From Thermogemmatispora carboxidivorans (GTDB taxonomy: Bacteria; Chloroflexota; Ktedonobacteria; Ktedonobacterales; Ktedonobacteraceae), in contig NZ_JNIM01000001.1 in assembly GCF_000702505.1 (NCBI RefSeq), forward strand, positions 5,060,327-5,124,326: a stretch of 64,000 nucleotides of DNA, in the 5' to 3' direction. Below are positions 35,467-45,245 of this stretch, piece after piece (position 1 is the stretch's first letter; every line of letters starts with the position of its first letter). The translations under genes and the position numbers were made by a program. The notes beneath the pieces were generated by a model, which saw nothing but the letters and a program-made list of their open reading frames with translations, did not search any database and had not been told where the DNA came from.

Positions 35467-36086
35467 TGCTTCTGTTCGGCTCCTTTACCTCTACCTCCGC
35501 TCATTCACGCTGTGCGGCAATCACTTCTGCCAGGCGTCAATCGCCACTCACCTTGCTGTCCGCGTTAAGTCAACAGCCGGAATGAGTGACGGCCTACAGA
35601 CAACAGGTAGGCGGCGGGATACGTCGAAGGCGTGGGTGGAGGCCTTCGGCACAGTTCCCAGGCCGTGCGCACGACAATGTTCGCTTATCCCCATTGGTCG
35701 AGCAGCGGACAGAACGGCGCTTGGGAAGGTGCGACCTCATTCGGTCTCTTCTGCCTGTCTGTCCATCTGCTCACCAGAACAGAGCGCACACGGCCAGCTA
35801 CTACGATCTGGATACGATCTCGGTTAGGGCCTGGAGAGGAGCGCGTCTTTTGCCCTGCCCGTTTCTAGCAGGCCAGGAGCGCTGATCTCAGCCGCCATCT
35901 CGGGCGAGACTGTCTGGCGCGAGGCAAACCCTGGCCTGATGGACCTGACTGACACGCTCTGCCGTCACGGACGGTCTTGCCGCCTATGTCTGGGCGGGAG
36001 CGGATGCTTGTTTACAGTGCGCAGCCAGCGCTGCAGCGACAGGGCTGGACTGCGACACCCGAGAGCGATACTTTGGATGCTTTGTC

Positions 36087-36116
36087 ATGATAGCAAGCCC
36101 ACAAGCGCTTTGTCAA
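36087..36116 (-). promoter_or_regulatory. Promoter reading toward rplU-rpmA
   Basis: On the minus strand the -35 is TTGACA (36111-36116) and the -10 is TATCAT (36087-36092), with an 18-bp spacer. Confidence 0.6.
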
Positions 36117-36238
36117 GCACGGGTCCGCTCGCCCACCTCGCCCGGCCAGCCGGGACGAGGCGCTGCTCTCTGTCCCGGCAGGATTCTATAGGCCATATGG
36201 TAGGCAGGGCCAGGGTAGCCAAACATGTGGTCAGCCCG

Positions 36239-36247
36239 TGCTATGAT
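36239..36247 (+). promoter_or_regulatory. Extended -10 promoter of the B12-binding regulator
   Basis: TGCTATGAT (36239-36247) is an extended -10 element about 75 bp before the gene. The -35 region is poor. Confidence 0.45.
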
Positions 36248-36326
36248 ATGCTATAGTTGTGGTAGTCAGCGGTGTCGACCGCCCGGTCAAGCCGCTTGCC
36301 AGGCCAGATCGGAGCGCGTTGCAGTG

Positions 36327-37574
36327 ATGGAAAGAAAAAGCGGGCAGATCGAACGGCCCGAGCTGGAGCGCTATTCGGACAGCCCCCTTTTCAATACGAA
36401 AGCGGTCGTTCAGCAGACTGGTGTACCGGCACCTACACTGCGAGCCTGGGAGAGTCGCTACGCCATTCTCTCACCAGAGCGAGCCACTAACGCCTATCGT
36501 CTCTATTCCGAGCGCGATATCGTCCTCATTCGCTGGCTCAAAGAGCGCATTGACAGTGGCATGGCCATCAGCCAGGCGGTGGCTCTCTGGCGTCATCTGG
36601 AGGAGGAATATCAGAAAGCGCGCCAACTCCAGCAGATGGCCGCTGAGTGGCCAGATGAGCGCCGCCCGGCCTTCCATATTGCCCTGCCGCTTGCAGCAAC
36701 ACCAGCCCGTCCAGAAGGAGGCGGCAGCCCCCAAACGACAGCAGAGCCACAGCTCCCGAGCAGCGTCAGCCCGTCTGCTTCCAGCAGCACACTGCCGGCA
36801 AACGCCACTCCTGCCTTGCACAACATTCGCAGAGTACAGGAGGAGCTGATTGATGCCTTTAAGTACCTGGATGACATCCGTGCTCAGCGTCTCCTGGCCT
36901 CGTTGCTGGCCATCTACCCGGTCGAGCAGGTCTGCGCTGAGGTGGTGACGCCAGTGCTCTGGCAGGTCGGTCACCTCTGGGAGACAGGCCGTCTCAGTGT
37001 GGCCATCGAGCATTTCGCCAGCAATTTCTTCCGCGGCTTCCTCACAAACCTGCTCTATATTTCCGTGAACGAGAATCACGGGCCGCTCATCATCTGCGGC
37101 TGCGCGCCGGGCGAGCCTCACGAGCTGGCCTCGCTGATGCTTGCCTTGCTCCTGCGTCGCGCCGGGATGCGCACGATCTACCTCGGCCAGAGCATCGAGA
37201 TCAGTAGCTTGCTGGAAGTGGTGCGCGAGATGCAGCCGGTCATGCTCTGCATCTCGGTCACGATGCCGGCCTACGTGGCGACCCTGATCGACCTGGCACG
37301 CCGCTTACAGGAACAGCCTGAGCCGCGTCCCCTGCTGGTTTTCGGCGGACAGGCTTTTCTCTACCATAGCGAGCTAGCCCACCACGTACCTGGTGGCCTC
37401 TACCTGAGCGGTCCCATCCAGCAGGTCGTTCACGAGCTGCGCCAGGTTCTGCAAGATTACCTGGCCACTGGCCCAACGCGCTCACAGGAGTCGCAGAGCA
37501 ATATCGATCCTGATGCCAACAGCCCCCCGGGCGGGGCCCTGCCCTCCTTCTCACCGATACGCCCCGCGCCCTAG
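36327..37574 (+). CDS. CarH/LitR-like B12-dependent photoreceptor regulator
   Basis: A 415-residue MerR-family regulator with a cobalamin-binding half. The helix-turn-helix is at about residues 20-95 (FNTKAVVQQTGVPAPTLRAW, then SERDIVLIRWLKER). A Pro/Ser linker (115-165) leads to the four-helix cap. There Trp218 and the pair Glu228-His229 (LWETGRLSVAIEHF) match the W-x9-EH motif of CarH. The Rossmann part has the lower-ligand His265 in GEPHELASLM. CarH-type proteins bind adenosylcobalamin, repress DNA in the dark and release it in light. The start may be the GTG at 36324. Confidence 0.9.
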   Translation: MERKSGQIERPELERYSDSPLFNTKAVVQQTGVPAPTLRAWESRYAILSPERATNAYRLYSERDIVLIRWLKERIDSGMAISQAVALWRHLEEEYQKARQLQQMAAEWPDERRPAFHIALPLAATPARPEGGGSPQTTAEPQLPSSVSPSASSSTLPANATPALHNIRRVQEELIDAFKYLDDIRAQRLLASLLAIYPVEQVCAEVVTPVLWQVGHLWETGRLSVAIEHFASNFFRGFLTNLLYISVNENHGPLIICGCAPGEPHELASLMLALLLRRAGMRTIYLGQSIEISSLLEVVREMQPVMLCISVTMPAYVATLIDLARRLQEQPEPRPLLVFGGQAFLYHSELAHHVPGGLYLSGPIQQVVHELRQVLQDYLATGPTRSQESQSNIDPDANSPPGGALPSFSPIRPAP

Positions 37575-37803
37575 CACCATGACTTGACAGGTCCCTGCCC
37601 CTTCCGCTTAACTGTCTGTATGGCGACGGCGCGGGCCGGGCGCCCTGGCTTGCGCTCCCCCCAGCGGATGGCAAGCAGCCAGCATGGCAAGGGCCTTGGT
37701 CCGCGGCATCAGCGCCCTCCTATCCTGCTACAAGCTAGACAGGGAACAGGCAACAGGTAACGGGACAGCTTAGACAGGCTTGAAGCGAAAGGGAAGAACA
37801 ATA

Positions 37804-38931
37804 ATGGATGCAGCTCTCTCCGATGTCCTCGTCGTCGATCTCTCGCGCGTGTTGGCGGGTCCCTATTGCACAATGATTCTCGGCGATCTCGGGGCCACAG
37901 TGATCAAGGTCGAGCAGCCAGGCAAAGGCGACGACACGCGCCAGTTCGGTCCGCCCTACATCGCCGGCGAGAGCGCCTACTATTTGGGACTCAACCGCAA
38001 CAAGCTGAGCATCACCCTGGATTTCACGCGCGAAGACGATCGTCAACGCCTCCTAGAGCTGATTAAGAAGGCGACCGTTCTGGTGGAGAACTTCCGCCCC
38101 GGGACGCTGGCCCGCTATGGCCTGGGATATGAGGATGTGCGCGAGATCAATCCCGGTTTGATCTATTGCTCGATCAGCGGCTATGGCCAGACCGGCCCTT
38201 ATGCCCAGCGCGCCGGCTACGACTTCGTCGCCCAGGCCGAGTCGGGCATCATGGCAGTGACCGGCGAGGTCGATGGGGAGCCGATGCGCGTGGGCACACC
38301 TGTCGGTGACCTGACCGCCGGCACGTTCGCCTGTATCGCTATTCTGACAGCCCTGCGCGTGCGCGATCGCACGGGCCGCGGCCAGCATATCGATATCTCA
38401 CTGCTGGAAGCCACGATTACGCTGCTGGGCAATGTGGCCTCTAACCACCTGATCTCGGGCGAGGAGGCTCAGCGCTATGGCAATGGTCACCCCAATATCG
38501 TGCCCTATCAGGCCTTCCGCACGCGCGATGGCTATATTGTGATCACCTGCGGCAACGATCGCCTCTTCCGTTCACTGTGCCGCCTGCTCGGTCACGAGGA
38601 GCTGGCTGACGATCCGCGTTTCGCGACGAATCCCCAGCGCGTGCGCAACCGCGAGGCCCTGATTCCGATCTTGCAGGAGGTATTGCTCACGAAGGAGAGC
38701 GAGAGCTGGCTGCAAGAGCTGCGCGAGGCCGGCATCCCTTGCGGAGCGATCAACAAGGTCAGCGAGGTCTTCCGCGATCCGCATATCGAGGCCCGCGGCT
38801 TCGTCTGGGAGTGCGAGCACCCAACGGCGGGGCCCATCAAGCTGGTTGGCTCACCACTGCGCCTGTCTGAGACCCCGGCCCGACTCTATAAGGCACCTCC
38901 CTTGCTCGGCGAGGATAATGAGAAGGTCTGA
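37804..38931 (+). CDS. CaiB/BaiF family CoA-transferase
   Basis: A 375-residue class III CoA-transferase. It starts with VVDLSRVLAGPYCTMILGDL and IKVEQPGKGDDTR, has the ENFRPGTLARYGLGY block and GYGQTGPYAQRAGYD, and carries the catalytic Asp in VGDLTAG. These enzymes move CoA between organic acids such as succinate, formate/oxalate, carnitine or bile-acid derivatives; the substrate cannot be read here. No dehydrogenase or hydratase is adjacent. The ATG at 37804 behind AAAGGGAAG is the likely start. Confidence 0.93.
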   Translation: MDAALSDVLVVDLSRVLAGPYCTMILGDLGATVIKVEQPGKGDDTRQFGPPYIAGESAYYLGLNRNKLSITLDFTREDDRQRLLELIKKATVLVENFRPGTLARYGLGYEDVREINPGLIYCSISGYGQTGPYAQRAGYDFVAQAESGIMAVTGEVDGEPMRVGTPVGDLTAGTFACIAILTALRVRDRTGRGQHIDISLLEATITLLGNVASNHLISGEEAQRYGNGHPNIVPYQAFRTRDGYIVITCGNDRLFRSLCRLLGHEELADDPRFATNPQRVRNREALIPILQEVLLTKESESWLQELREAGIPCGAINKVSEVFRDPHIEARGFVWECEHPTAGPIKLVGSPLRLSETPARLYKAPPLLGEDNEKV

Positions 38932-39047
38932 CCCGGTCCGTCTATCCGTTCCCTCGCTTGCCCCAGAGAATGATCAACTAGAACCCATTGCAATGGAAGG
39001 TCCACCAGGAGGGAGCAGGCAGGATTCTCTCCACCGGCCCCTCACAA

Positions 39048-39078
39048 GGGCGGCCTGGCTCGCGAGCCAGGCCCGCCC
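39048..39078 (+). terminator. Terminator of the CoA-transferase gene
   Basis: A perfect 20-bp palindrome (arms GCCTGGCTCG and CGAGCCAGGC, 39053-39072) is flanked by further pairing G-rich and C-rich bases. Confidence 0.6.
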
Positions 39079-39128
39079 GCGAGCGAAACACGCCGGGTCA
39101 CCAGCGTAGCGACAAATGGGTCTGACTG

Positions 39129-39157
39129 TTGTCCCCCTCGACCCCATAGGATATACT
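39129..39157 (+). promoter_or_regulatory. Promoter of dnaN
   Basis: The -35 is TTGTCC (39129-39134) and the -10 is TATACT (39152-39157), with a 17-bp spacer, 36 bp before the gene. Confidence 0.65.
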
Positions 39158-39192
39158 AATCGAGGACATAATGGTGTATCTGGAGGAAGAAC

Positions 39193-40341
39193 GTGAAATT
39201 CACTTGTAAGCAGCAGGATTTGAGCCGTGGTCTCTCAGTAGTAAGCCACGCTGTCTCAAGCCGCAGCACTCTGCCGATCCTGGCCAATGTGCTGCTGAGC
39301 GCGGAGCAGGGGCGGCTGAAGTTGGCGGCGACCAATTTGGAGATCGGTATCAATTGCTGGGTTGAGGCCCAGATCGAGGAGGAGGGCACAACGACAGTCC
39401 CGGCCCGCCTCTTCACGGAGCTGGTCAATAGCCTTCCCCAGGGAGCGGTCCAGGTCACGGCCCAGGCCGATACCCACGTGGTCAATCTGCAGTGCCTGGG
39501 TCTGGGCATCAATACGAATGTCAAGGGCATGGACCCCTCCGAGTTCCCGCTGATTCCGACCGCCGAGGGAGGCGAGCCGCCGATTTTGTTGGAGGCTCCT
39601 CTGCTCAAGGAGATGATCAGTCAGGTGGCCTTTGCCGCAGCCAAGGACGAGTCGCGCCCTGTTTTCACAGGCGTGCTGGTGCAGGTCCGCGACGAGCAGG
39701 TGACCTTTGTGGCCGCCGATGCTTTCCGCCTGGCCACGCGGACGGCGCCGCTGCCGGGAGCCGCCGAGCCACGCGAGGATATCTTGATCCCAGCGCGCAC
39801 CCTGACTGAGCTGGCGCGCATCCTGCCCAATGAGGGCCCGGTTGAGATGATCGTCACCCCCAACCATCGTCAGGTGCTCTTCCATACGGAGCAGATCGAC
39901 CTCGTCTCTCGCCTGCTCGATGGCACCTTCCCCAACTACCGCGCCATCATTCCGGCGGAGTATAAGACGCGCGCGGTGCTCGAGACAAAGGCACTGACCG
40001 AGCGTGTCAAGGCCGCCGCCCTCTTCGCGCGCAATAGCTCGAATATTACGCGCCTGAAGATCTCGCCACAGGGCTCCAACGGCTCGGAGACCGGTTCGGT
40101 GACGATAGAGGCGACCGCTGAGGATCTGGGCGATACGACCAGTACGCTGAATGCCGCCGTCGACGGCGAGGAGATTCAGATTATTTTCAATGTGGATTAC
40201 CTGGTCGATGTGCTCAATGTCTTGGATGCACCGGAGGTGGCTCTGGAAGTGACGTCGCCCATGCGCCCCGGCGTCTTACGCCCGGTGGATGCCACAGACT
40301 ATACGTACGTCATTATGCCCATGCATACGAATCGCAGCTGA
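39193..40341 (+). CDS. dnaN: DNA polymerase III beta sliding clamp
   Basis: A 382-residue clamp with the three-fold repeated fold and the C-terminal VIMPMHTNR, close to the typical VMPMRL ending. Readable blocks are SRSTLPILANVLL, DESRPVFTGVLV, GTFPNYRAIIP and VDYLVDVLNVL. The dimer ring holds polymerase III on DNA. The start is a GTG preceded by GGAGGAAG. recF follows after 335 bp with a terminator between, so the two may be separately transcribed. dnaA and gyrB are not in the window. Confidence 0.97.
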   Translation: MKFTCKQQDLSRGLSVVSHAVSSRSTLPILANVLLSAEQGRLKLAATNLEIGINCWVEAQIEEEGTTTVPARLFTELVNSLPQGAVQVTAQADTHVVNLQCLGLGINTNVKGMDPSEFPLIPTAEGGEPPILLEAPLLKEMISQVAFAAAKDESRPVFTGVLVQVRDEQVTFVAADAFRLATRTAPLPGAAEPREDILIPARTLTELARILPNEGPVEMIVTPNHRQVLFHTEQIDLVSRLLDGTFPNYRAIIPAEYKTRAVLETKALTERVKAAALFARNSSNITRLKISPQGSNGSETGSVTIEATAEDLGDTTSTLNAAVDGEEIQIIFNVDYLVDVLNVLDAPEVALEVTSPMRPGVLRPVDATDYTYVIMPMHTNRS

Positions 40342-40396
40342 TTGGCGGGCCTGCTCGCCCCGCTCTTTTGTCCTGTCAGGAAGGGATCGGCGAGGG

Positions 40397-40433
<37 letters not shown>

Positions 40434-40512
40434 CCAGCTCTCGCCCTGCAGGCCAGACCTGGGCCGTTGCTACGCCAGTGCTCCGACGACGCTCGCTCCG
40501 TTAGAGGCTGGA

Positions 40513-40556
40513 CCTCCCTCGTTGGTCGACTGCCAGCAGTGAAGGGAGGCTTTTTT
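40513..40556 (+). terminator. Intrinsic terminator between dnaN and recF
   Basis: The arms CCTCCCT (40513-40519) and AGGGAGG (40543-40549) are followed by C and a run of six T. Confidence 0.75.
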
Positions 40557-40676
40557 AGCGTGGCCTCTCGTTCCCGCCACTGCTCGTGTGGCAAGGCAGG
40601 CGGTTCATTACCAGGTGAGCCGGAATTGCCTGTCACGGCTGTTTTTATTGGAGACAGGTAGGTAGATGGAGCCTCG

Positions 40677-41858
40677 ATGCACCTCGTACATCTCGCGCTG
40701 ACCGACTTTCGCAACTACAGACAGCTTGATCTGCCGCTGGGGCCGGGCCTTTTTCTCTTCTGCGGAGACAACGCTCAGGGCAAGACAAACCTGCTGGAAG
40801 CCGTCTCGATGATCGCGACGAGTACTTCGTTTCACGCTACGGCAGATCGCGAGGTGGTGAACTGGTATGCGCCCGACCATCTGGCTCGCCTCGATGCCCG
40901 CGTCCGGCGACGCGATGGCGAGTTGCATGTGGAGATCATTATCTTCGATCCAACGCCTCCGCTCCTGGGCAGTGGCGAGCAGGCGCTTCGCCCGCCTCAC
41001 TGGCCCGGCGGTACGCAGCGCAAACGCATCAAGATCAACGAGGTGCCCCGCCGGGCGCTCGATCTGATCGGCAGCATGACTAATGTGCTCTTCGCCCCCG
41101 CCGATCTCCATCTGGTCGATGGCTCGCCCGACGAGCGCCGACGTTTTATCGATCGCAGTCTATGCCAGGTGCGGCCCCGCTATTGCCAGGCGCTGCAGCA
41201 GTATCGGAAGATCATTATGCAGCGCGCCGCTCTGCTGAAGCGTATCCGCGACTACCACGAAGATCCTCGCCTGCTGGACTACCTCGACGAGCGCTTGACG
41301 CTGCTGGCTACGATGATCATGTTCGAGCGCGAGCGCATGCTCTCGGCCCTCAATGAGCTGGCGGCGCCGTTCCAGGAGCAACTGAGTGAAGGACGCGAGC
41401 AGCTGCAGGTTGTCTATCGCCCCTCCTTCCGCCCCCATCCGCAGCGCTCGCTTACGGAGGCTCAGGAGCATTACCTGCGACAGCTCCACGCTGTGCGGCA
41501 AAAGGAGATCCACCAGGGAGTCTGCTTGCTGGGGCCGCACCGAGACGATCTGGAGTTTTTGGTCAATGGGATGAGTGTGATCACCTACGGCTCGCGCGGA
41601 CAGCAACGCACGGTAGCCCTGGCGACAAAGTTCGCCGAGCTGGCCTATATGCGGGCCGCGACCGGAGAAGAGCCGGTGCTGCTGCTGGACGATGTTTTCA
41701 GCGAGCTGGATCAGCGGCGACGGGAGCAGCTCTTGCAGGCCATCCTCAATCATGAGCAGGTGCTGCTGACCACGACTGACGCCGCCCATTTTCCCCCAGA
41801 GGTGCTAGAGCGGGCTTCCAGGTTCCAGGTCGTCAACGGCCAGCTTCACCCCTGGTAA
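40677..41858 (+). CDS. recF: DNA replication and repair protein RecF
   Basis: A 393-residue RecF with the SMC-like ATPase plan. The start LTDFRNYRQLDL leads to Walker A GDNAQGKTN. The ABC-type signature is in ITYGSRGQQRTVALATKFAE, and Walker B is PVLLLDDVFSELD. RecF loads RecA at gaps. It follows dnaN, a common arrangement near replication origins, though no dnaA or DnaA-box cluster was seen. The ATG has a GGAG site. Confidence 0.96.
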   Translation: MHLVHLALTDFRNYRQLDLPLGPGLFLFCGDNAQGKTNLLEAVSMIATSTSFHATADREVVNWYAPDHLARLDARVRRRDGELHVEIIIFDPTPPLLGSGEQALRPPHWPGGTQRKRIKINEVPRRALDLIGSMTNVLFAPADLHLVDGSPDERRRFIDRSLCQVRPRYCQALQQYRKIIMQRAALLKRIRDYHEDPRLLDYLDERLTLLATMIMFERERMLSALNELAAPFQEQLSEGREQLQVVYRPSFRPHPQRSLTEAQEHYLRQLHAVRQKEIHQGVCLLGPHRDDLEFLVNGMSVITYGSRGQQRTVALATKFAELAYMRAATGEEPVLLLDDVFSELDQRRREQLLQAILNHEQVLLTTTDAAHFPPEVLERASRFQVVNGQLHPW

Positions 41859-41948
41859 AGCAGCCCCCTGACCTGGGTAGGCCTGGCCAGCCCCAGGGCC
41901 TGGTCAGGCCAAGACCTTTGTCCCTTGTACCTTGTGCGCGCCTTCTCC

Positions 41949-43070
41949 TCAGTGCTCTGCCTCGCTATCGGAGGAGGCCGCCGAGCGCTCGCGAGCCTCT
42001 CCGGCGGTCCATAGCTCGGGAGTGGCGCCAGCGGCTGGACCCTGGGCAGCGGGGGAACGCCCAGCCAGGCCAGGCGCGGGCGGATTGACGCCGAGATGCT
42101 CATAGGCCAGGCGCGTGGCCACTCGCCCACGCGGGGTGCGGGCAAGAAAGCCGAGCTGGAGCAGGTATGGCTCGTAGACATCCTCGATCGTCTCCGGGTC
42201 CTCACTCGTGCTGGCCGCCAGCGTCTCGAGGCCGACCGGCCCTCCATCAAACTTATGGATAATAGTCAGCAAGAGATGGCGGTCAGTCTGGTCCAGACCA
42301 ATGTGATCGATCTCCAGGGCATCGAGGGCGGCACGGGCGATCTCGCGCGTAATCACGCCGTCAGCCTTGACCTGAGCATAATCGCGCACGCGCCGCAGGA
42401 GACGGTTGACGATGCGCGGTGTGCCTCGGGCCCGGGTTGCGATTTCTTCAATGCCCTCCTCCTCGGCAGGGACACGCAGGATGCGCGCCGAGCGGCGCAG
42501 AATCTGCTTGAGGGCTTCAACATTGTAATATTCCAGGCGATAGATGGCCCCGAAGCGGTCGCGTAACGGGGCAGAAAGGGCGCCAACGCGCGTTGTGGCC
42601 CCGACCACGGTGAAGGGCGGCAAAGAGATCCGCAGTGAGCGAGCCCCCGGCCCCTTGCCAATCACCACATCGATGGCGAAGTCCTCCATCGCCGAATAGA
42701 GACGCTCCTCCACGGCACGCGCGAGCCGATGGATCTCATCAATAAAGAGCACCTCGCCCTCTTGTAGCGAGGTCAGGATAGAGGCGAGATCGCCGGCGTG
42801 CTCGATGGCTGGACCCGAGGTCGTTTTCAGACTGACCCCCATCTCGGCGGCAATAATGTTACAGAGCGTGGTCTTGCCCAGGCCGGGCGGCCCATAGAGC
42901 AGGACATGATCTACAGGCTCATTCCTGCGCCGGGCCGCCTCCAGCAAAATAGCCAGATTCTCCTTAATGCGCTCTTGGCCAATATATTCAGACAAGCGGC
43001 GGGGGCGCAGACTGCTCTCGATAATCTCCTCTTCCTGGCTCACGCGCGGCGAGACGAGCCGGTCGCTCAT
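41949..43070 (-). CDS. ruvB: Holliday junction branch-migration ATPase RuvB
   Basis: A 373-residue RuvB. The start has [12 protein letters not shown]; Walker A is [10 protein letters not shown], Walker B is LFIDEIHRL, sensor 1 is VVGATTR and the arginine finger lies in [10 protein letters not shown]. The winged-helix C-terminal domain follows and includes the conserved TPRGRVAT. The last 40 residues are a low-complexity Ala/Pro/Glu tail beyond the normal end. ruvA and ruvC are not adjacent. Confidence 0.97.
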   Translation of the reverse strand: MSDRLVSPRVSQEEEIIESSLRPRRLSEYIGQERIKENLAILLEAARRRNEPVDHVLLYGPPGLGKTTLCNIIAAEMGVSLKTTSGPAIEHAGDLASILTSLQEGEVLFIDEIHRLARAVEERLYSAMEDFAIDVVIGKGPGARSLRISLPPFTVVGATTRVGALSAPLRDRFGAIYRLEYYNVEALKQILRRSARILRVPAEEEGIEEIATRARGTPRIVNRLLRRVRDYAQVKADGVITREIARAALDALEIDHIGLDQTDRHLLLTIIHKFDGGPVGLETLAASTSEDPETIEDVYEPYLLQLGFLARTPRGRVATRLAYEHLGVNPPAPGLAGRSPAAQGPAAGATPELWTAGEARERSAASSDSEAEH

Positions 43071-43288
43071 AGTTCTCTCCTAGTGATCTCTCTCCTGTAT
43101 CTGATTCGGCCAGCGTCGGGGACTGCTCCATCGGCTGTCATCCAGGAGGCACGGTATGGTGTTGCCCACCTTCCTCCGCTCTCAGCTGAGAAGCCTCTTT
43201 CCACCCAACCCAGGGTTTCCCTACCTTTCCTATCTCTTCGGAGAAGGAGCATTCAGTATCATCCCTCTCCCTCTCTTTCTTTCCCTAC

Positions 43289-43297
43289 ATTATAGCA
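43289..43297 (-). promoter_or_regulatory. Extended -10 promoter of ruvB
   Basis: The minus strand reads TGCTATAAT, the same extended -10 as at the glycosyltransferase gene. The -35 is poor, and the leader is about 210 bases. Confidence 0.45.
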
Positions 43298-43467
43298 GCG
43301 GAAGCCCGGGGGAGAAAGCGCCTGGCTGGCCTTAATTGGGCTGCCGCGGCGGATCGATGGGCGCCTGGCTGCGCGGGGTCAGCAGGCCAGCTGAGCAGAG
43401 AGAAGGGCAGGAAGCAAGAGAGCGCAGAGCATCTGGCCATGCAAAAGTACCATTCCAGCGAGGCTCC

Positions 43468-43496
43468 TTGACACTGGTACGTTGCTCTCCTACAAT
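43468..43496 (+). promoter_or_regulatory. Promoter of the WD40 protein
   Basis: The -35 is TTGACA (43468-43473) and the -10 is TACAAT (43491-43496), with a 17-bp spacer. Confidence 0.75.
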
Positions 43497-43553
43497 CGAT
43501 CCACGAAAGACCTAGCGAGAGGATAAGGTAAGGAAGGAAGAAGAGGATCGAGG

Positions 43554-44609
43554 ATGATCAACCGCTCCAGCCGCTACGCCGTCGCTCAGCCTTCCCGTCC
43601 ACCTTCACGAGTCTGGCTTTCCGCTCGAGCCACTGCCACTGCCACAGCCGGTGGTCATCGCAGCAATGGTGTAGCGACAGCGACAGCAGCAAAAGCAGCG
43701 ACGGGGGTCCTGGCCGTGTCCACACCTGGAACGACGCTTTATGTTTACCGCGACCATCGCAACTGGGTGCGTACGCTGGACTGGTCGCCCGATGGGACCT
43801 GTATCGCTTCTGCCAGCATGGACGGCACAGTGCAAGTCTGGGAGGCCGCCACGGGCAGCGAGCGCTTTACCTATACTGGTCACCGGGGCCAGGTCTTGAC
43901 GCTGGCCTGGTCGCCTAACGGGGCCTATGTAGCAACAGGCGGCAACGATCGGACCATGCAGATATGGAATGCCGCCGATGGCGAGCGACTGCTCTCGCGC
44001 CGTGACCACGCGCGCTACATTCTGGCCCTGGCCTGGTCTCCAGTAGGGGCCAGGCTGGCTTCTGGCAGCGAAGATGGCCTGGTGGAGATTTGGAGCCTGA
44101 AGGACGGCGATATTATCTTTACCTACGGCGGCCACAGTCATAAGGTGCTGGCCCTGGCCTGGTCGCCAGAGGGACAGTGTGTCGCCTCGGCCTCCTGGGA
44201 TGGCACCCTCCAGGTCTGGGAGGCGAGCAATGGCCAGCAGCGCTTCGCTCCTTTGCAGCATGGTACTCCACTAGGGGCCTTAGCCTGGTCGCCTGACGGC
44301 CAGTATCTGGCCTGCGGCGGCTTCGGAGGCCAGGTCTATCTTTGGAATGCTGCCACGGGCGAGGCTCTCTGCAGCTACGTGGCTCATCCCGGCTGGGTTA
44401 ATGCCCTGGCCTGGTCCCCTGACGGGCGCTACCTGGCCTCTGGCGGGGATGACGGGAAAGTCCACCTCTGGGAGCTGGCCGCACGCGAGATTACCTTTAC
44501 TTACGCCGGTCACAGCGATCAAGTCAATGCCTTGGCCTGGTCCCCTGATGGAAGCTACATCGCCTCCGCCGGCGATGATCAGACCGTGCAAGTCTGGTTC
44601 ACTCCTTGA
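43554..44609 (+). CDS. Seven-bladed WD40 propeller protein
   Basis: A 351-residue protein. After about 60 low-complexity residues, seven WD40 repeats of about 42 residues fill the rest. Most carry an LAWSPDG-like strand and end in VxxW (VQVWEA, MQIWNA, VEIWSL, LQVWEA, VYLWNA, VHLWEL, VQVWFT). Seven repeats make one closed propeller, usually a docking platform. There is no kinase domain and no membrane segment here, but the blades closely resemble those of the kinase-WD40 gene 800 bp downstream. The two may act on the same partners. Confidence 0.92.
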   Translation: MINRSSRYAVAQPSRPPSRVWLSARATATATAGGHRSNGVATATAAKAATGVLAVSTPGTTLYVYRDHRNWVRTLDWSPDGTCIASASMDGTVQVWEAATGSERFTYTGHRGQVLTLAWSPNGAYVATGGNDRTMQIWNAADGERLLSRRDHARYILALAWSPVGARLASGSEDGLVEIWSLKDGDIIFTYGGHSHKVLALAWSPEGQCVASASWDGTLQVWEASNGQQRFAPLQHGTPLGALAWSPDGQYLACGGFGGQVYLWNAATGEALCSYVAHPGWVNALAWSPDGRYLASGGDDGKVHLWELAAREITFTYAGHSDQVNALAWSPDGSYIASAGDDQTVQVWFTP

Positions 44610-45210
44610 CTGCCCGGACGATGACCAGCGGCATTAAGCCGCCCCCTTCATGGCGCCTGGAAACGACGCGCAGCCCGGCCTCGGTGAGCGTGGTAAGTGT
44701 GGCCCGATTCCAGTGACAGTTGCCTGCACAGCGCCTCATCAGAGGCGTCAGCAGGTCTTGTAGCCGCGCCGTCACAGGGCTGGCTGCGCGTACGTGCTCT
44801 GCCAGGAGCAAGAGGCCACCTGGCTTGAGCACACGCCGAATCTCGGCGAAGCCCCGCGCCGGCTCCTCAACCGAACAAAAGACCAGCGTGGCAACCACGC
44901 TATCGAACGTTTCGTCAGCAAAGGGCAGATCCTCTACCCGGGCCTGGTGCAGCTGTAGAGGCACAAGGGCCTCCCCCTGGCGCCGTCGCGCATAGCGCAG
45001 CATAGCCGGGTCTGGTTCGACGGCCTCGATCCTCTCCACACGACGAGGGTCGTAATAGGCGAAGTTTAGCCCCGTGCCAGCCCCCACCTCCAGTACATGG
45101 CCCTGGGCTGCCCCTACGATTTCCCTTCTGAGGGCCTTCTCCCACGCTCCTCCCGCCCGGCTCAGTCGCTCGTAAACGGCGGCAAAAAGCGGATGATGAA
45201 TACTCTGCAT
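44599..45210 (-). CDS. Class I SAM-dependent methyltransferase
   Basis: A 203-residue UbiE-like methyltransferase. The SAM-binding motif is VLEVGAGTGLNF, the acidic second strand is IEAVEPDPAML, and motif III lies in LKPGGLLLLAEHV. The sequence with Cys-Ala-Gly-Asn-Cys-His-Trp-Asn resembles phospholipid or small-molecule methyltransferases such as human METTL7-like proteins, but the substrate is unknown. Its 3' end overlaps the converging WD40 gene by 11 bp. Confidence 0.85.
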   Translation of the reverse strand: MQSIHHPLFAAVYERLSRAGGAWEKALRREIVGAAQGHVLEVGAGTGLNFAYYDPRRVERIEAVEPDPAMLRYARRRQGEALVPLQLHQARVEDLPFADETFDSVVATLVFCSVEEPARGFAEIRRVLKPGGLLLLAEHVRAASPVTARLQDLLTPLMRRCAGNCHWNRATLTTLTEAGLRVVSRRHEGGGLMPLVIVRAVKE

Positions 45211-45215
45211 GGCGT

Positions 45216-45245
45216 TTGACAGCTTTCTTGAGAGAATGTTACTAT
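45216..45245 (+). promoter_or_regulatory. Promoter of the kinase-WD40 gene
   Basis: The -35 is TTGACA (45216-45221) and the -10 is TACTAT (45240-45245), with an 18-bp spacer, giving a leader of about 155 bases. Confidence 0.65.

Larger units (their letters stand above)
35467..36326. other. Long gene-free region between rplU and the B12-binding regulator
   Basis: No gene is supported in 860 bp. On the minus strand a strong promoter (36087-36116) would give rplU a leader of about 610 bases, with room for an attenuator or an L21-binding leader. No known leader motif was recognised. The plus-strand promoter of the regulator is near 36240. Confidence 0.4.
43071..43553. other. Divergent region between ruvB and the WD40 gene
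   Basis: No gene is supported in this 483 bp. It holds the ruvB extended -10 element and the strong WD40 promoter, both listed. Confidence 0.5.
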
